A stretch of DNA of 64,000 nt from assembly GCA_004352715.1 (NCBI GenBank), contig SCFE01000104.1, positions 1,453,634-1,517,633 of the forward strand, read 5' to 3'. The notes under the pieces are model-generated. The model was not told where the DNA came from, searched no databases, and was given only the letters and a program-made list of their open reading frames with translations. Position numbers and translations under genes: made by a program. Source of the stretch: Hofstenia miamia (taxonomy: Eukaryota; Xenacoelomorpha; Acoela). Numbering within the stretch: position 1 is the stretch's first letter; every line of letters begins with the position of its first letter. This document shows positions 11,076 to 22,694 of the stretch, piece by piece.

Positions 11076-12594
11076 TGTAAATAAGTCTCTAATATTATCT
11101 AAAAGAATATATTAGAAAAATACTAGGCTCAATCCAAAAACGGTCGCAAAAGACGATTCTTTTTAACAATAATGCACACAGATCTCTATCTCTACTTTGT
11201 CATACTAAAATTTTCTGTAATCACCGCAATAAAAACGCCCAAGAAAATTCATTTTTGTGATAGATCTTCTGAAAAAATTTCGTGAAAAACATTTTGAAAC
11301 GTTTTTGTAAGCAGCAGCGACGTTTTACCAAAGACTTTTGCAAATATAACTATTTACCATGTGTTTAAGTATTTGAGCAAAGATGTTTTTGTACATTTTG
11401 ATTGCTTTTACATCATAGTTTTGCTTTTAACCATTTTACCCTTTTACTTTTGTAAAGCGCAACATATTTAAAAATTGAAGGCATTGGAAATTTGTAAGCT
11501 ACGTGAACACGTATTATGATGCAATTGTGTTTAGGCAAGTAAGTGGCTAGACAATGCTTAATAAGTTGTTTTGATTTGAAACTCAATTTTTTCACCCCAT
11601 AAATTTGTAACCTTTCTAGATTGTTGTTGTGCTTGGTTTGTATTTCAATTTCATGTATTTAATAATAGCTTAAACTTCACCAAAGCATTTGATTTGGCCT
11701 TTGCCATACACTTTTGCATATGTTTTTACCAGTTCTGTCCGAAAAGCTGCCTCTTACAATTCTTTCTCAAGCCCTTCCTCACCTTAGGTCAGTAGTTAAA
11801 TGGTTTAGTTAAGTAAATGTCAATTCGTACATATATCAAATCAAATCTAATTCAATTATAATATGTCAAAAATCCCTTGAAGGTTTATGACATGTACAAT
11901 TTTATATAGTAGAGAATAACAAGCCAATAGCAAACGGATGAGCTAGTTAGCAAGCTAATAACAAAAAATTGAATCCTATTGCTTCCACATGGTCTTCCTT
12001 TTGGCAACATGGACATGGCGTCAACTGGGTAGTCATGTATCTTTAGTAGCAGCGATGAGGAGTTACCTAAAACATTTTTGTTATTTAGTGCTACAACTAC
12101 ATTAATCTCTCTATTACTGTGAAATGCTTACCATAATATTTTGTTGAAATCGGTTAAATGAAATGGAGTCAGATGACACCCCAAAGTGGGCTGGAGTTAG
12201 CTTGTAACTATTTTAATTTTTAAATAAATTACTTCTTTATCTCTTTGATATGGTTAGGGAAAAGACTCAAACTGATGTTTACCATTGTGTAAGCAGTGTT
12301 TTATGGGCGTGTCCATTACTGATTTTCGAATGGGCGATGGGCCAGGCAGGCTGAAATGTTTGATGCATGGATGGGCGGGCCAGGTGTAACAAGGAAAATA
12401 AAAAATGAAAGGATTTTTTGAAATAGTAAGCACTTCAATTTGGGAGCATCCTCAATTTACTATTTACTCAGATAATTATTTTGACTGCACAAAATACATT
12501 ACTGTGAAAACTAACTGCTCTGCTCTGATTGGATAATTTAAATGATCAGCTTTAAAAAAATGAAGTATAGTATAGTGCCAAGTTTGCAAAAGAG
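11076..12594. other. No recognisable gene
   Basis: AT-rich, with a GC-richer patch at 12305-12385 rich in GGGC words. No coding motif, RNA gene or bounded repeat could be supported. Confidence 0.5.
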
Positions 12595-13365
12595 TTGCAA
12601 AACATGTTAGTTACACATCCGGATAATTACGTATTTGGAAAACCAATGATAGCAGAATCCAATGCTTGGGGTTCGCTTTGTCTGATTAAAGAAATGCCAA
12701 GAATGAAACTTATTGATGGAGTTCGTGTTTGTTTGGTTTGTAAGCAGGTATTTTCAAGTGGCAGCAGAATGGGAACAAATCAATTAAAATCATATGCTGA
12801 AAACTGTAGTGATGGTAAGAAAACAAATGAGGAAAAGCTAAATTTTCCTTCAACACCATTTTTTTTACCTGGAGAAAGATTAAAGACATTGAATTGTAAT
12901 TTTGAATCATAAGTATCTCTTGATTATCTAAGATCGTCAATTGCATTATCCACTTCAAACTTACATAGATATTGCAGCCTGAAACGGCAAGGTTGATGTT
13001 TCGCTAAAGTTGGCGAAATGCTGTTGAAAAACATCTTGAAACAGAAGTACGTTCCAAAATAGAAACTCTAAAGCTTATCTTGAACAAATTCAATCACGAT
13101 TTTGCACTAAATTTCAGTTGATCTATTTCCTGACAAGTACTTCAAGCGATCTTACATAGATATTCCGGCTTTCTGGATTACAGACAAATTTGAAATATAC
13201 TATGCAATATTGCCTACCAAAATTTTCGATGCGAAAGGCACTCTACTGTTAATACAGACAAAGCGTCAAGCATAACCTGCGCCATGAAGTCAAAAGACCG
13301 CATTGACTGTCTGGATCATAAACTACATACGGTTGTAGGTTACGCTAATAAAGAAACAACAGATA
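12595..13365 (+). pseudogene. BED-finger hAT transposase relic
   Basis: The first frame (12595-12912, 105 codons) carries a BED-type zinc-finger pattern, CLVCKQVF, then GTNQLKSYAENC. In intact relatives a His stands where Tyr is seen. It continues with LNFPSTPFF. Further hAT pieces follow in shifted frames: RNAVEKHLETEVRSKIETLK near 13010-13075, YIDIPAFWITDKFEIYYAIL near 13160-13215, and TDKASSITCAMKSKDRIDCL then DHKLHTVVG near 13255-13345. The last resembles the hAT block with a conserved TD and a C-x2-H pair before the helical domain. Several frameshifts and a LINE scrap at 12888-12960 break it. No terminal repeats were found. Confidence 0.7.
12888..12960 (-). mobile_element. LINE reverse-transcriptase scrap inside the BED-hAT relic
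   Basis: About 70 bp align closely with 22335-22400. The shared word GAATTGTAATTTTGAATCA is exact in both. On the minus strand it encodes the decayed equivalent of the VTFDSKLQFKA end of the LINE fragment at 22287-22640. Confidence 0.5.
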
Positions 13366-13698
13366 ATTTTGAAAATAAAATTATTATTTTATTCGTACGG
13401 AAAATTTTTAGTAGAATACAATAACAAATGTCAAAAAAACACAAGTTTGTACTGGCAATAAAATAGTTAAAAGAATCTTTTGTAACCAGTTAAAAATAAA
13501 CTTTAGAATTCTGCAAATACGGCTGCCCATAGGTTAGGATCCTTTCTGAATACGAAACTAAAGGCATTAAATTTTTGATGATTATGGCTTTCGGAACAGT
13601 ATTCTATCTGATGTGGAGATGTAGATATTGATAAATTAAAACGAATTCAGACCAATTTAGCAGTTTTGCATATGATTACACCACTTTTAAAAAACGTC

Positions 13699-13788
<90 letters not shown>

Positions 13789-14151
13789 GACTTAAATTCT
13801 TAAGCAGAATACAAACAAATATATATTAGAGCATGCATTGCGGGTCCTCGAGTCGAAGCCTAAAACTCAACTCGACATTTCAAGTCCTCATAACCAACTC
13901 GATAGTAGTTGGAATGACACGTATCTCTTTTCAATTTTCCCCTATAATATCAAACAATCCATCAAGGTTTCGCTATTTATTTCAATTTATAAACCACCAG
14001 GCTTGGTTTTTCTCATTTAGTTTAACATGTATTCGTGCCGCACATATAGGATAGTACAGTTATATATAGCGTAGCCTAACGTGAGAAATAAGTCAAATTA
14101 TAATTGTAACTCTACTCGAACTCGAGCCTAAAAAGTCAATTATATATGTTC

Positions 14152-14153
<2 letters not shown>
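13366..14153. other. Unassigned sequence between (TA)n arrays
   Basis: Contains a long (TA)n array at 13700-13784. The following 360 bp hold repeated CTCGA words (13845-13900, 14115-14130) but no gene. Confidence 0.55.
13700..13784. repeat. (TA)n microsatellite
   Basis: About 85 bp of nearly pure TA with one ACATATACAA interruption. Confidence 0.9.

Positions 14154-14232
<79 letters not shown>
14154..14232. repeat. (TA)n microsatellite at left edge of copy 1
   Basis: The array immediately before the first base shared by the two 7-kb copies. Homology between copies cannot be traced through it. Confidence 0.9.
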
Positions 14233-14233
<1 letters not shown>

Positions 14234-14274
14234 CAAAGCATTTAATGTCACTGTATGATATATGTATGTATATA

Positions 14275-14307
<33 letters not shown>

Positions 14308-15652
14308 TGCTTATGCAAAAAATATTTCCTTTTCTATCAATGATTTAGGGGATTCACATGTTATAGAATGAGTTCAAATTTTACCGTTAATTCACTTCTA
14401 GTTTCTCTTCCTGGCATCACGACAAACATTGCAACCACAGATTGTTTGCAGTCGACAGATTAAAATATTATTCAAACAGGAAAGTTCATAAACAAATTAT
14501 ATGCCAGTTATTTAAAATTATTTCAAAGCGTTACAGAGATGGAAGTAGGGTGGTTCGACACATGGGTTGGGGCGAGAGGAGCAGGTCGGACAGGTATGGG
14601 AAAAAGTTTTCTAAACTGGGCATCCATAATGCACAAGTGGGCAAGACTCACTTGAGCTTCGAAAAATGAGCCAAAAATTTTTGGAGATTGTAAAGTAATT
14701 TTTATTATTATATTTGAATACATTTAGCAATTTAGTCGACTTTTTAGAGATGAATTATTGTGTATTCCTCTTAGTTAAATTTGATTTTATCCAAAGTACC
14801 AATAAAATCTTTTTTCATCTGAACTTGATTTGTTGTCAACAGGCTTTACAATTACATTTGCAAAAAAATATTGCGTAAATGATTGGTTTTATTAAATGAT
14901 TTTTAAGGCTGAAATTATATTTCCTTTTACTATCATGGGTTTTTACTATGTACTAGATGACATTAGAAAAATGATTATGTGCTTTCTAAGTAGAAAGAAT
15001 TCACAATATTTGGCAGGGGTGATATAGTGTTATGAAAGTGAGGGACAATAGAATATCGCAAATAATTTTTGAAGCAAATGCTTTACCGCAATTTGAGGCA
15101 GTGGAATTATAAACTTGGGGCAATATGAAGCAGATTTGAACATGTAAATATAGGGCAGACTGTGGGGTTAATTTGCAAGAATCTGCCACATTTCTCTTCA
15201 ATTTCTGGGCGTTGCTAATTCAGTAGACATGATAAGCATCAGTTCTTATCAAAAATCACTGAAGATGTCAAAGAGTTTTTGTATTTTACTCAGTTTCTAG
15301 AAATTGAAAAATAGAAAATTGGCTATCATAGAATGCTATATCAAAGGAATTTAGAATTAAGCAACAGTATCATAACAGTATGATTAAGTCCTGATTTGCT
15401 CTTTTGAAGCGGGCACTACAGCGTTCCTATGCGTTCCCTCTCGACGACAGCCCTGGATGTAACATATACCTTAATCTTTATACATAGTATGATCAGTATA
15501 ACAGTATAAAATAGAAATCACGTTTTCACATGTAGGTAAACTCCAGGTATAATGGAGCCATTTAGTGAATTCGTTTCTAAATTCTGATTCTGAAGAGGAA
15601 GAGGGCTATTTTATTACTAAATATGAATGAACCAGAAAAAAATTGTTATACA

Positions 15653-15819
15653 CAGGGCTGTACTCTTAATTAATTAATAATGGGGAGCTCTTATCTTGAA
15701 TTTTGTATCTTTATGATATATTTTGACTATAATTTATATTCTCAACAAACAAAATCCAAAACTCGAATACTAATATAAATTTAACAAGAGGGGCTGCGGC
15801 CCCCTCGAGTACATCCCTG
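15653..15819. mobile_element. Short hAT-type MITE with 8-bp target duplication
   Basis: A 167-bp element. The left end CAGGGCTGTACTC and the right end (reverse complement CAGGGATGTACTC) match at 12 of 13. The flanking octamers GTTATACA and GCTATACA match at 7 of 8, as expected for hAT. It contains no coding sequence. A diverged relative lies at 31821-32032. It sits about 0.7 kb upstream of the PAN gene's TATA box. Confidence 0.75.
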
Positions 15820-16451
15820 GCTATACAGTTGCTATGGATTTGGTATGGAAATGCTTATCTCAATGACTACATGCAGCAATTTCCGAAACTTTGGTTAAAT
15901 TTGTTTTTACCAACAACTTCGGAATATTTACCCAAACTTTTGTATTTTATACACCAAAGATTCGTGAAGAAATTTTCCTCACAAGAAAAGGCGAAAATAT
16001 GTGAAAAATGTTTGCTTTATATTGGCAATAATAATATAATGCGGATTCGACTCAATGCTTCTATCACAGTGAAATATCACTTATCCATACGGAATGTTTA
16101 CCTGCCTACAAAATGTAGTACTAAGTTCAGATATAAATTGTTTAAAGATTTCATTTTTAATATGCATTAGTCAGACTAACTTAGTCAGCTATTATATGTT
16201 TCTAAACTTTAATCTTTAAGCAGATTGAAAGTAGAAATGCGGCGGAGTGCTTTTAACAGTTGGAACCAGTTTACTTTTTACTACGATGATAGGGTTTGGG
16301 GCACTTTTTGTGAAGCACAAATGGTATTGAATAATACAAATAGTTTAGGGCTTAAATATGCTTAGCATTAATGCATGTTATGCAATCAGCTTTGTAACCA
16401 CACTTGGAATACAGTAGCGCGCGTCTAGCTGAGAATATAATTGACATGAGA

Positions 16452-16487
16452 CACAGCCTACTAATAAATATTTATGATTAGGCTGTG
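16452..16487. promoter_or_regulatory. 36-bp dyad upstream of the TATA box
   Basis: CACAGCCTA and TAGGCTGTG arms surround a perfect inner palindrome ATAAATATTTAT; the two 18-base halves match at 16 positions. It ends 10 bp before the TATA box of the PAN gene, where a dimeric transcription factor could bind. It could also be a cruciform-prone repeat relic. Confidence 0.5.
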
Positions 16488-16497
16488 GATGAGAGAA

Positions 16498-16504
16498 TAT
16501 AAAG
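16498..16504 (+). promoter_or_regulatory. TATA box of PAN-like gene
   Basis: TATAAAG lies 33 bp before the ATG at 16537. Transcription would then start near 16528, giving a very short leader of about 10 nt. Confidence 0.6.
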
Positions 16505-16536
16505 CTTCGTCTTAAATAAATCCTATTGTTTAGACA

Positions 16537-16940
16537 ATGAAGTACACTGTGCTATGCCTTGCTTCCATGTGCCTTTTGCTTGAAATTGTATGGAACCTTA
16601 CTCGTTATGGTACTCGGCAAATGGTTTTTGATGACGCTATTCCATTTTCTGCCATGCATGATTTGACCTTACTTGAGGAACTTTATAGTACAAGAAAGTT
16701 GATCTGTATTAAAAAGTGCATTTCTAAGAGATATTGCAAATCAGTTGCTTATGGAGATGCTGAAAAAAGGTGCAAACTGTTCAGAGAAGATCGCTTTACG
16801 TCTCCTGAACACTTCTTCAATGGCAATGTTTCATCGTACAAATACTATGGAATGCGCAGAGATACTGAACCTCTATGCGCACTTGAAGACGAATTGATGA
16901 TTAATCCGTTTCGTAGCGATGGATTCTGTGAGATCAATGT
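16537..16940 (+). CDS. First exon of secreted PAN/apple-like protein (copy 1)
   Basis: ATG at 16537 opens 135 codons. Residues 1-22 form a clear signal peptide (MKYTVLCLASMCLLLEIVW), so the product is secreted or extracellular. Residues about 30-115 form a PAN-like unit: LICIKKCISKRYCKSVAYG, then RCKLF, DRFTSPEHFF, YKYYGMRRDTEPLC, with a further Cys near the end (FCEIN). The exon should end at 16940, where TGT is followed by the donor GTAAGA; read on unspliced, the frame stops after two bases. Phase fits the small exon at 18260. A PAN paralogue sits on the minus strand at 1366-1704. PAN units usually bind proteins or carbohydrates; the target here is unknown. A duplicate lies at 26021-26424. 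Confidence 0.75.
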
Positions 16941-18259
16941 GTAAGATAAAAATGAAATTTTGTTAAAGAAACTATTATTTCATCTGTATTATTGGGGTAT
17001 GCAGTGTGAGGTAATGGCGGAATTTCAGCGATGATTTTAAGAATTATTTTAAAAATTCAAGAAAAGATTTTAAAATTCATTTTAGGGGTCTATTCTTACA
17101 CCATTTAAATAGTTTGCAAAACAACGATGGCGATAGTATTTTTAGAAGAGAACATATAGAAAATCGGGGGGGGGAGCACTCAATTTTAGAGAAAAAGTAC
17201 GCATTTTACCATCCATTTAATGAAGTTAATTTCGCCTAAATTTAAACTAGCCTCCATGGGGTTAAGCGCTCAAATGATAAAACTAAAAGCTGATAAAAGC
17301 AAGCAAGCAAACTTCTAAACAAAAACTCTAAGAAGTTATAAATATGCAATTTTTGTATTTCTTCATCCCATTCGCCACAAGTGGTTGTCCTTAAGCAGGT
17401 TTCGTAGATGTGCAGGGAGCATGCGGTCCATTTGGTACTGATCTGCATTATCGATAATTTCTGCATATTGGGTTAATATTTGAGAATCCACAGTTGTTTT
17501 TGCGCAGCCTTTTTTCTTTCCATGTAGGATTCTTCATTACACCTTATTTTTTGTCCCATTCCCAGTCCAATTCCATGAGACTTGATGTACTTGCCTATAT
17601 TTTCTGGGAGTAAATATCCCTCTTACATACATATATATATATATATATAAACTATTTCAGACCTTTCAGAATTCTTTTTTGCAACTTTGGATTCGAACGA
17701 GATAGAACAAATTTTCTGAAATCAGATAGTACAATTCGGATCCGATTGCAATTTCGGTTACTCGTCATGAATTACACTGGACAAAATGCAGTTTTTCTAA
17801 GGTGATGCAACGAAAATTTTTTAAGATGTGATGTCTAATAAGAGCGATGTGGGTAGGACTTATGCCTTGTAATTTAATCCTATATTTGTGATGGAGAATA
17901 TGACATTTTATATATGAAATTCAAATTTCACATTTTATCTTTGAATAACAAATTTTATCTAGGCGTTTTTCATTTGAAGACATTAGGCTCTTGTGATGCT
18001 GTCTTCGTTTAATGTCTGCAAGTGAAAATATTCCAATTAGAAATACAAACAAAGATGCTAAGACTGAAATTAATTGTTGTCGGGAATTGGGAAGCAACGG
18101 AATCATCCTCAATGACCTCAATGCTACCAAAAACTAAATTTGGCGGACGTTTGTGAATATTTTACACAGCATTAACAGTTTTTCCAATTTGAATTCGAAA
18201 ATATCCTTTGTTCGAAATTGTTAAGAAAGTCAAACCTTAATCTTATTATATTTATACAG

Positions 18260-18281
18260 ATATTTTGATTGTGTGCCCAAA
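18260..18281 (+). CDS. Probable micro-exon of PAN-like gene (copy 1)
   Basis: The acceptor TATACAG precedes 18260. Joined in phase to the first exon, it continues with YFDCVPK, adding one Cys. The likely donor is GTAAAA at 18282. A longer version to 18343 before GTGAGT is possible (adding C-P-T-C), but that would splice inside the GC-rich insertion starting at 18306, so the short form is preferred. Confidence 0.4.
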
Positions 18282-18305
18282 GTAAAAAGAAGGCTTTGTC
18301 CTACC

Positions 18306-19050
18306 TGTGGTCGGGGTTACTCTACCAGTCAACGGACTGAAGAGTGAGTGGCAACAGATCAGCTCTGGCACTTCCCCTAGAAGTGTGCTAGCCGGCTTAA
18401 TCATGCTTGTCCTCTGGCGACCCCTGGCACGCAGAGTGCTGATCTGTGTTGAGTCTGATCAGCAGAGAGTGAAGCCGAAGGCCGAGCTTCATGAGAGGGT
18501 TGCGCCTCTCTACAGCTTTCGCCAACCAAGGCTACTAACTGAGGTAACTCGTGAGCACCTACCGTCTGCCTGTTATAGAGATCCTGATTATTTAGGAGAT
18601 ATTTATACACTTGTAGTGCAAAGCACCAAGTGACGACCTAAAATCTCCGTAACTTAGAATGTCGGATCATAACTAAAACCCATGACAAAGCAAAGCTCCC
18701 TCATAGGTAAGGCCCAGCAAATGCTGGCCTAGGCCTATCTAGAGGCCAGAGACAGAGGAAAATCCTCTGTATAACTGCCCTCGTAGACGCACTCTACGGC
18801 TCTGGGCATAGACGTTGCCGTCTGCTCCACAGAACAGACAGTCTCACATCATCATCACCGCCCCCATATGTGCGAAGCACACATGGTTGCACCTTCTTAT
18901 ACCCTATTGTTTAACGTCCACTCTAGGTTCGGGACTCCGCAAAGCGACGCGCCCATCAAGTATTGGCTCAGCGTCTCCGCTTCTCCAGGAACCACCACGA
19001 GGAGGTTACTCTCTAGGACGATTCAGGCATAGCCCTTTCGGTTCCCTGTT
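18306..19050. mobile_element. GC-rich 745-bp insertion with 5-bp target duplication (copy 1)
   Basis: The block is roughly half G+C in an otherwise AT-rich intron. It is flanked by the exact direct repeat CTACC at 18301-18305 and 19051-19055. It starts TGTGGTCGGGG, has a TATA-like word near 18600, and ends ..CCCTGTT. A 5-bp duplication and TG start suggest a solo LTR, but the 3' end is not CA and no inverted repeats are seen, so the class is unresolved. The 108-codon frame at 18307-18633 crosses it without any recognisable domain. Confidence 0.55.
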
Positions 19051-19146
19051 CTACCTAACTTTTTTGTAACCATTAACACACAAATAAATTGTTTTAGACT
19101 GATTTGCACGCTAATAATAAATAATAAAAAAATTTAACACATTTAG

Positions 19147-19328
19147 AAAAAAGAAAATTGCAAAAAGTAATTGGGGTCAATGGACAACTCTTGCCGAAAT
19201 TCCAATCGAACCTGAGAAATGGCGTGAGTATTCGTCTGAATATCGAGTGAATTCAACTACAGAGTATAGTGAATGGACTGAATGGCAACCCTTTTATAAG
19301 AAGAGAAAGAAATTTTCTTGTCTTTATT
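19147..19328 (+). CDS. Third exon of PAN-like gene, thrombospondin-1-like (copy 1)
   Basis: An acceptor (CATTTAG) precedes 19147 and a consensus donor (GTAAGT) follows at 19329. The open frame includes SNWGQWTTL, then EYSEWTEWQPF and KKFSCLYC. The two W-x2-W motifs resemble the tryptophan ladder of thrombospondin type 1 repeats, common in extracellular matrix and adhesion proteins. The preceding intron carries the GC-rich insertion. An alternative acceptor seven bases downstream would suit a phase-0 junction, so the exact 5' border is open. Confidence 0.6.
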
Positions 19329-21286
19329 GTAAGTAAAAATTTTTGGTTGTTGAACTTGCGTCACCGTCAAAAGCAATTGAACATGAAATATTACTTCCAA
19401 AAGCACCAAACAATTTGAAAATATAACAACACAATGCATTTCTTCATTTATTATGTAACACATCAAACCAACAAGCAACTTATCCAATTTTTTGCTCTGT
19501 TACCATTATATTCAATCCACAACAAATGGAATAGAATATATCGGTACTGGAAAAGCCTAGCATAATAATTGTCGATTTGTAGTAGATTGTGTCGAACTTC
19601 TTCAGAATCAGTCCCGTAGCCAATGATAGCCATATAAATGATTGTGAATACTTATATTTATATTTATATTACTTATGATATCCTTTGTTTATCATATATA
19701 TGGTTTGTATGTTTAAAATCTATTAATATGGTTTCAATATTATTTCGATATATTTTCCTTAATAGGTTCTACCAAGTATTTACTAGGCTATACTAATTCG
19801 TCCCGCCCCATGCTAGGCTCTAAGTAGCTGTCTTGAAAAAAATTGATTCAAAATATTTATTTTCAAAACATCGAAACCGACACCAATAAAAACACACAGC
19901 ATCAATTCCGTATTACTGTAATATATATTGTATGTCATCTTTTACATTTTTTATATATATGATTTCATATATATGATTTAGGTTTATGTGTATTTATATT
20001 AATATGATCATATATATATGATTTATTTATGTAGCCATCACTGGCTGGGAGAAGACCTATCGCGGACCTAATTAGTTATTATTATTAACTTTCCTTATTT
20101 AATTCCCCGATCTGTTTTTTCATTACTTATTTAACTGCCACCTTAACTGATAAAATTCCTTACAAAATTAGCTATCAGAATTTCTTTAATTCAGCCTTTC
20201 CCATTGTATTTCAATATTCACTACTGTAAAATAGATGGCTGCAACAATGGGCAGGACATACACTGTACACATATAGCTCTATATATGCAGACAAAATATG
20301 TCATTATCATAGCTAGTATTGTTAGTTCACCATTTGAAGAAAACTACAATTACTAGGTATAATTTTATTGTAATGCATTGAAAAAAAATATATTCACAAC
20401 AGTTAATTCCAAATAAGGTAAAAAGGGGGGAGGGGCAATTCGGCGGATTCCTATTGAAGAGCTCATTCCTAAATTTTGACATATAACAGAAATCCAAATT
20501 TTTTATGGAGTTTGCCTTCCATGCACCCATTTAGCATTTTACAACAGCATAAGTGATATGAACGCGTAAACAATGATTTAAAGATTGCTTAAAAATTCAT
20601 TCTTTTGTGGGTAGAAACGGAGGATGTTGGAGTAAATCCCCCACTCTTTTTAAAATCAATAAATTTTTGCATGACATGATAGGAGATTGAACTTCGTGAG
20701 CAGAATCTTAACATTATTAAAGAATATAATTTGAACTAAAAGACAATATATTGCTGTGTATTGGATAGATTGTGTCTTGATTTAAAATTTTGACGCAGCG
20801 CTTAATGCACGTCTCTACCTGGCAAAATATGCTGACAAATTATGTGCAATAGGATATTTGAAGTGCGCTTCAAAACAGCTGATTGCAAAGCACAAAGGTA
20901 TATAATTAAGCAATCAACACTCATTGCTGCAACAAAAGGGGTTTGTTTGCACAATAATTCATTCACTAACACTCACCCGCCGAATTACCCCACCACCAAA
21001 TGACCCCTTTTAATCTAAAACCTACTTAAACTTTATCCGGAGGACTAAACTACGCACGTTGTCGGAATTCGCCACATACAAATGAACGGGGCACATACCA
21101 AGAAACTGGATGGGACCTATTTACCAGCTAGAAAGCAAAAAATGAAATACCATAGCTCAAAAACTATAGATGCAGTTCTATTCGATTCTACGTTAAACGT
21201 TGGTTAAAAAATAAAAAAGCTAAGTTTGTATACATTGGCTTCTTGATATAGGTATCTGTTTTATATATATATATATATATATATAT
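19329..21286. other. Intron-like sequence up to the gap, no exon recognised
   Basis: AT-rich with TATATGATTT repeats near 19950-20025. No exon with convincing splice sites was found before the N run. In copy 2 the next exon candidate lies 2.1 kb after the third exon. Confidence 0.5.
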
Positions 21287-22286
21287 NNNNNNNNNNNNNN
21301 NNNNNNNNNNNNNNNNNNNNNNNNNNNNNNNNNNNNNNNNNNNNNNNNNNNNNNNNNNNNNNNNNNNNNNNNNNNNNNNNNNNNNNNNNNNNNNNNNNNN
21401 NNNNNNNNNNNNNNNNNNNNNNNNNNNNNNNNNNNNNNNNNNNNNNNNNNNNNNNNNNNNNNNNNNNNNNNNNNNNNNNNNNNNNNNNNNNNNNNNNNNN
21501 NNNNNNNNNNNNNNNNNNNNNNNNNNNNNNNNNNNNNNNNNNNNNNNNNNNNNNNNNNNNNNNNNNNNNNNNNNNNNNNNNNNNNNNNNNNNNNNNNNNN
21601 NNNNNNNNNNNNNNNNNNNNNNNNNNNNNNNNNNNNNNNNNNNNNNNNNNNNNNNNNNNNNNNNNNNNNNNNNNNNNNNNNNNNNNNNNNNNNNNNNNNN
21701 NNNNNNNNNNNNNNNNNNNNNNNNNNNNNNNNNNNNNNNNNNNNNNNNNNNNNNNNNNNNNNNNNNNNNNNNNNNNNNNNNNNNNNNNNNNNNNNNNNNN
21801 NNNNNNNNNNNNNNNNNNNNNNNNNNNNNNNNNNNNNNNNNNNNNNNNNNNNNNNNNNNNNNNNNNNNNNNNNNNNNNNNNNNNNNNNNNNNNNNNNNNN
21901 NNNNNNNNNNNNNNNNNNNNNNNNNNNNNNNNNNNNNNNNNNNNNNNNNNNNNNNNNNNNNNNNNNNNNNNNNNNNNNNNNNNNNNNNNNNNNNNNNNNN
22001 NNNNNNNNNNNNNNNNNNNNNNNNNNNNNNNNNNNNNNNNNNNNNNNNNNNNNNNNNNNNNNNNNNNNNNNNNNNNNNNNNNNNNNNNNNNNNNNNNNNN
22101 NNNNNNNNNNNNNNNNNNNNNNNNNNNNNNNNNNNNNNNNNNNNNNNNNNNNNNNNNNNNNNNNNNNNNNNNNNNNNNNNNNNNNNNNNNNNNNNNNNNN
22201 NNNNNNNNNNNNNNNNNNNNNNNNNNNNNNNNNNNNNNNNNNNNNNNNNNNNNNNNNNNNNNNNNNNNNNNNNNNNNNNNNNNNNN
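21287..22286. other. Assembly gap of exactly 1,000 N
   Basis: A round-number N run, so a placeholder of unknown true size. It is bounded on both sides by (TA)n. Confidence 0.99.
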
Positions 22287-22640
22287 TATATATATATATT
22301 GATGCCCATAACCAACCTTTTCATTATGAGATTTATTTGTGCTTTGAATTGTAATTTTGAATCAAAAGTAACTCCTAAATATCTAAAAGTGTCAACAGCC
22401 TTAACGCAATCATTATTGATATTAAGATATCAAGAGTGTAATTTATTGTGTTTTACTAGAAGGTCGCATTATGCAAAATTCGGTTTTCTTTACGTTAATA
22501 GTCAATTTATGCAAACGAAAATACCTACACAACTTAATACAATTTAATTCAATAGTTTTTGCAGCTGTATCAATCGATTTATGGCGGTACGAAAATTTGA
22601 GAGTCGGCATGGTTTGATTCGGTATCACTCAAAATACCGC
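22287..22640 (-). pseudogene. LINE reverse-transcriptase fragment
   Basis: Minus strand. The first piece (22628-22443) contains CRYFRLHKLTINVKKTEFCI, the LINE motif around the W-F-x-x-N-K-L-x-L-N-x-x-K-T-x-x-x-x-F block that follows the catalytic FADD box. After a frameshift it continues with VDTFRYLGVTFDSKLQFKAQ (about 22400-22320), the YLG-V block. It is cut off by (TA)n and the gap, so neither the catalytic box nor the 3' domain is present. A non-LTR (jockey/CR1-like) origin is likely. Confidence 0.75.
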
Positions 22641-22694
22641 GGTTTCGATTCGGTATGACTATGAAAAATCAATAGTATATTTGGCATATATGTA

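Larger units (their letters stand above)
14233..21286. repeat. Copy 1 of a 7.05-kb near-identical duplication, likely an assembly duplicate
   Basis: Bases 14233-21286 recur at 23717-30770 with a constant offset of 9,484, changing to 9,485 after 18 kb. The only differences I found are about five substitutions (for example at about 15408, 15434, 17708 and 18815), dinucleotide-length changes, and a block replaced by a sequencing adapter in copy 2. Both copies begin and end inside (TA)n, and copy 1 runs straight into a 1,000-N gap. All genes and repeats inside are therefore listed twice. Allele-level identity suggests that two haplotypes, or one locus, were assembled twice. Confidence 0.9.

Noticed and set aside
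14146-14343. Open frames rich in Ile and Tyr (also 23624-23827, 6073-6285)
   Set aside because: Translation of (TA)n microsatellites.
14442-14669. 75-codon plus ORF with a minus-strand counterpart
   Set aside because: No family motif, opposing frames of similar length, no splice or promoter signals.
15829-16170. 113-codon ORF upstream of the PAN gene (also 25313-25654)
   Set aside because: It starts next to the right end of the MITE, and has no recognisable motif or splice signals. Could be chance; not annotated as a gene.
18307-18633. 108-codon ORF and the opposing 69-codon ORF
   Set aside because: Both lie in the GC-rich insertion, where stops are rare by composition; no domain and no splice context.
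21188-22324. A 378-codon open frame
   Set aside because: It is almost entirely N read as X, bounded by (TA)n; not a gene.
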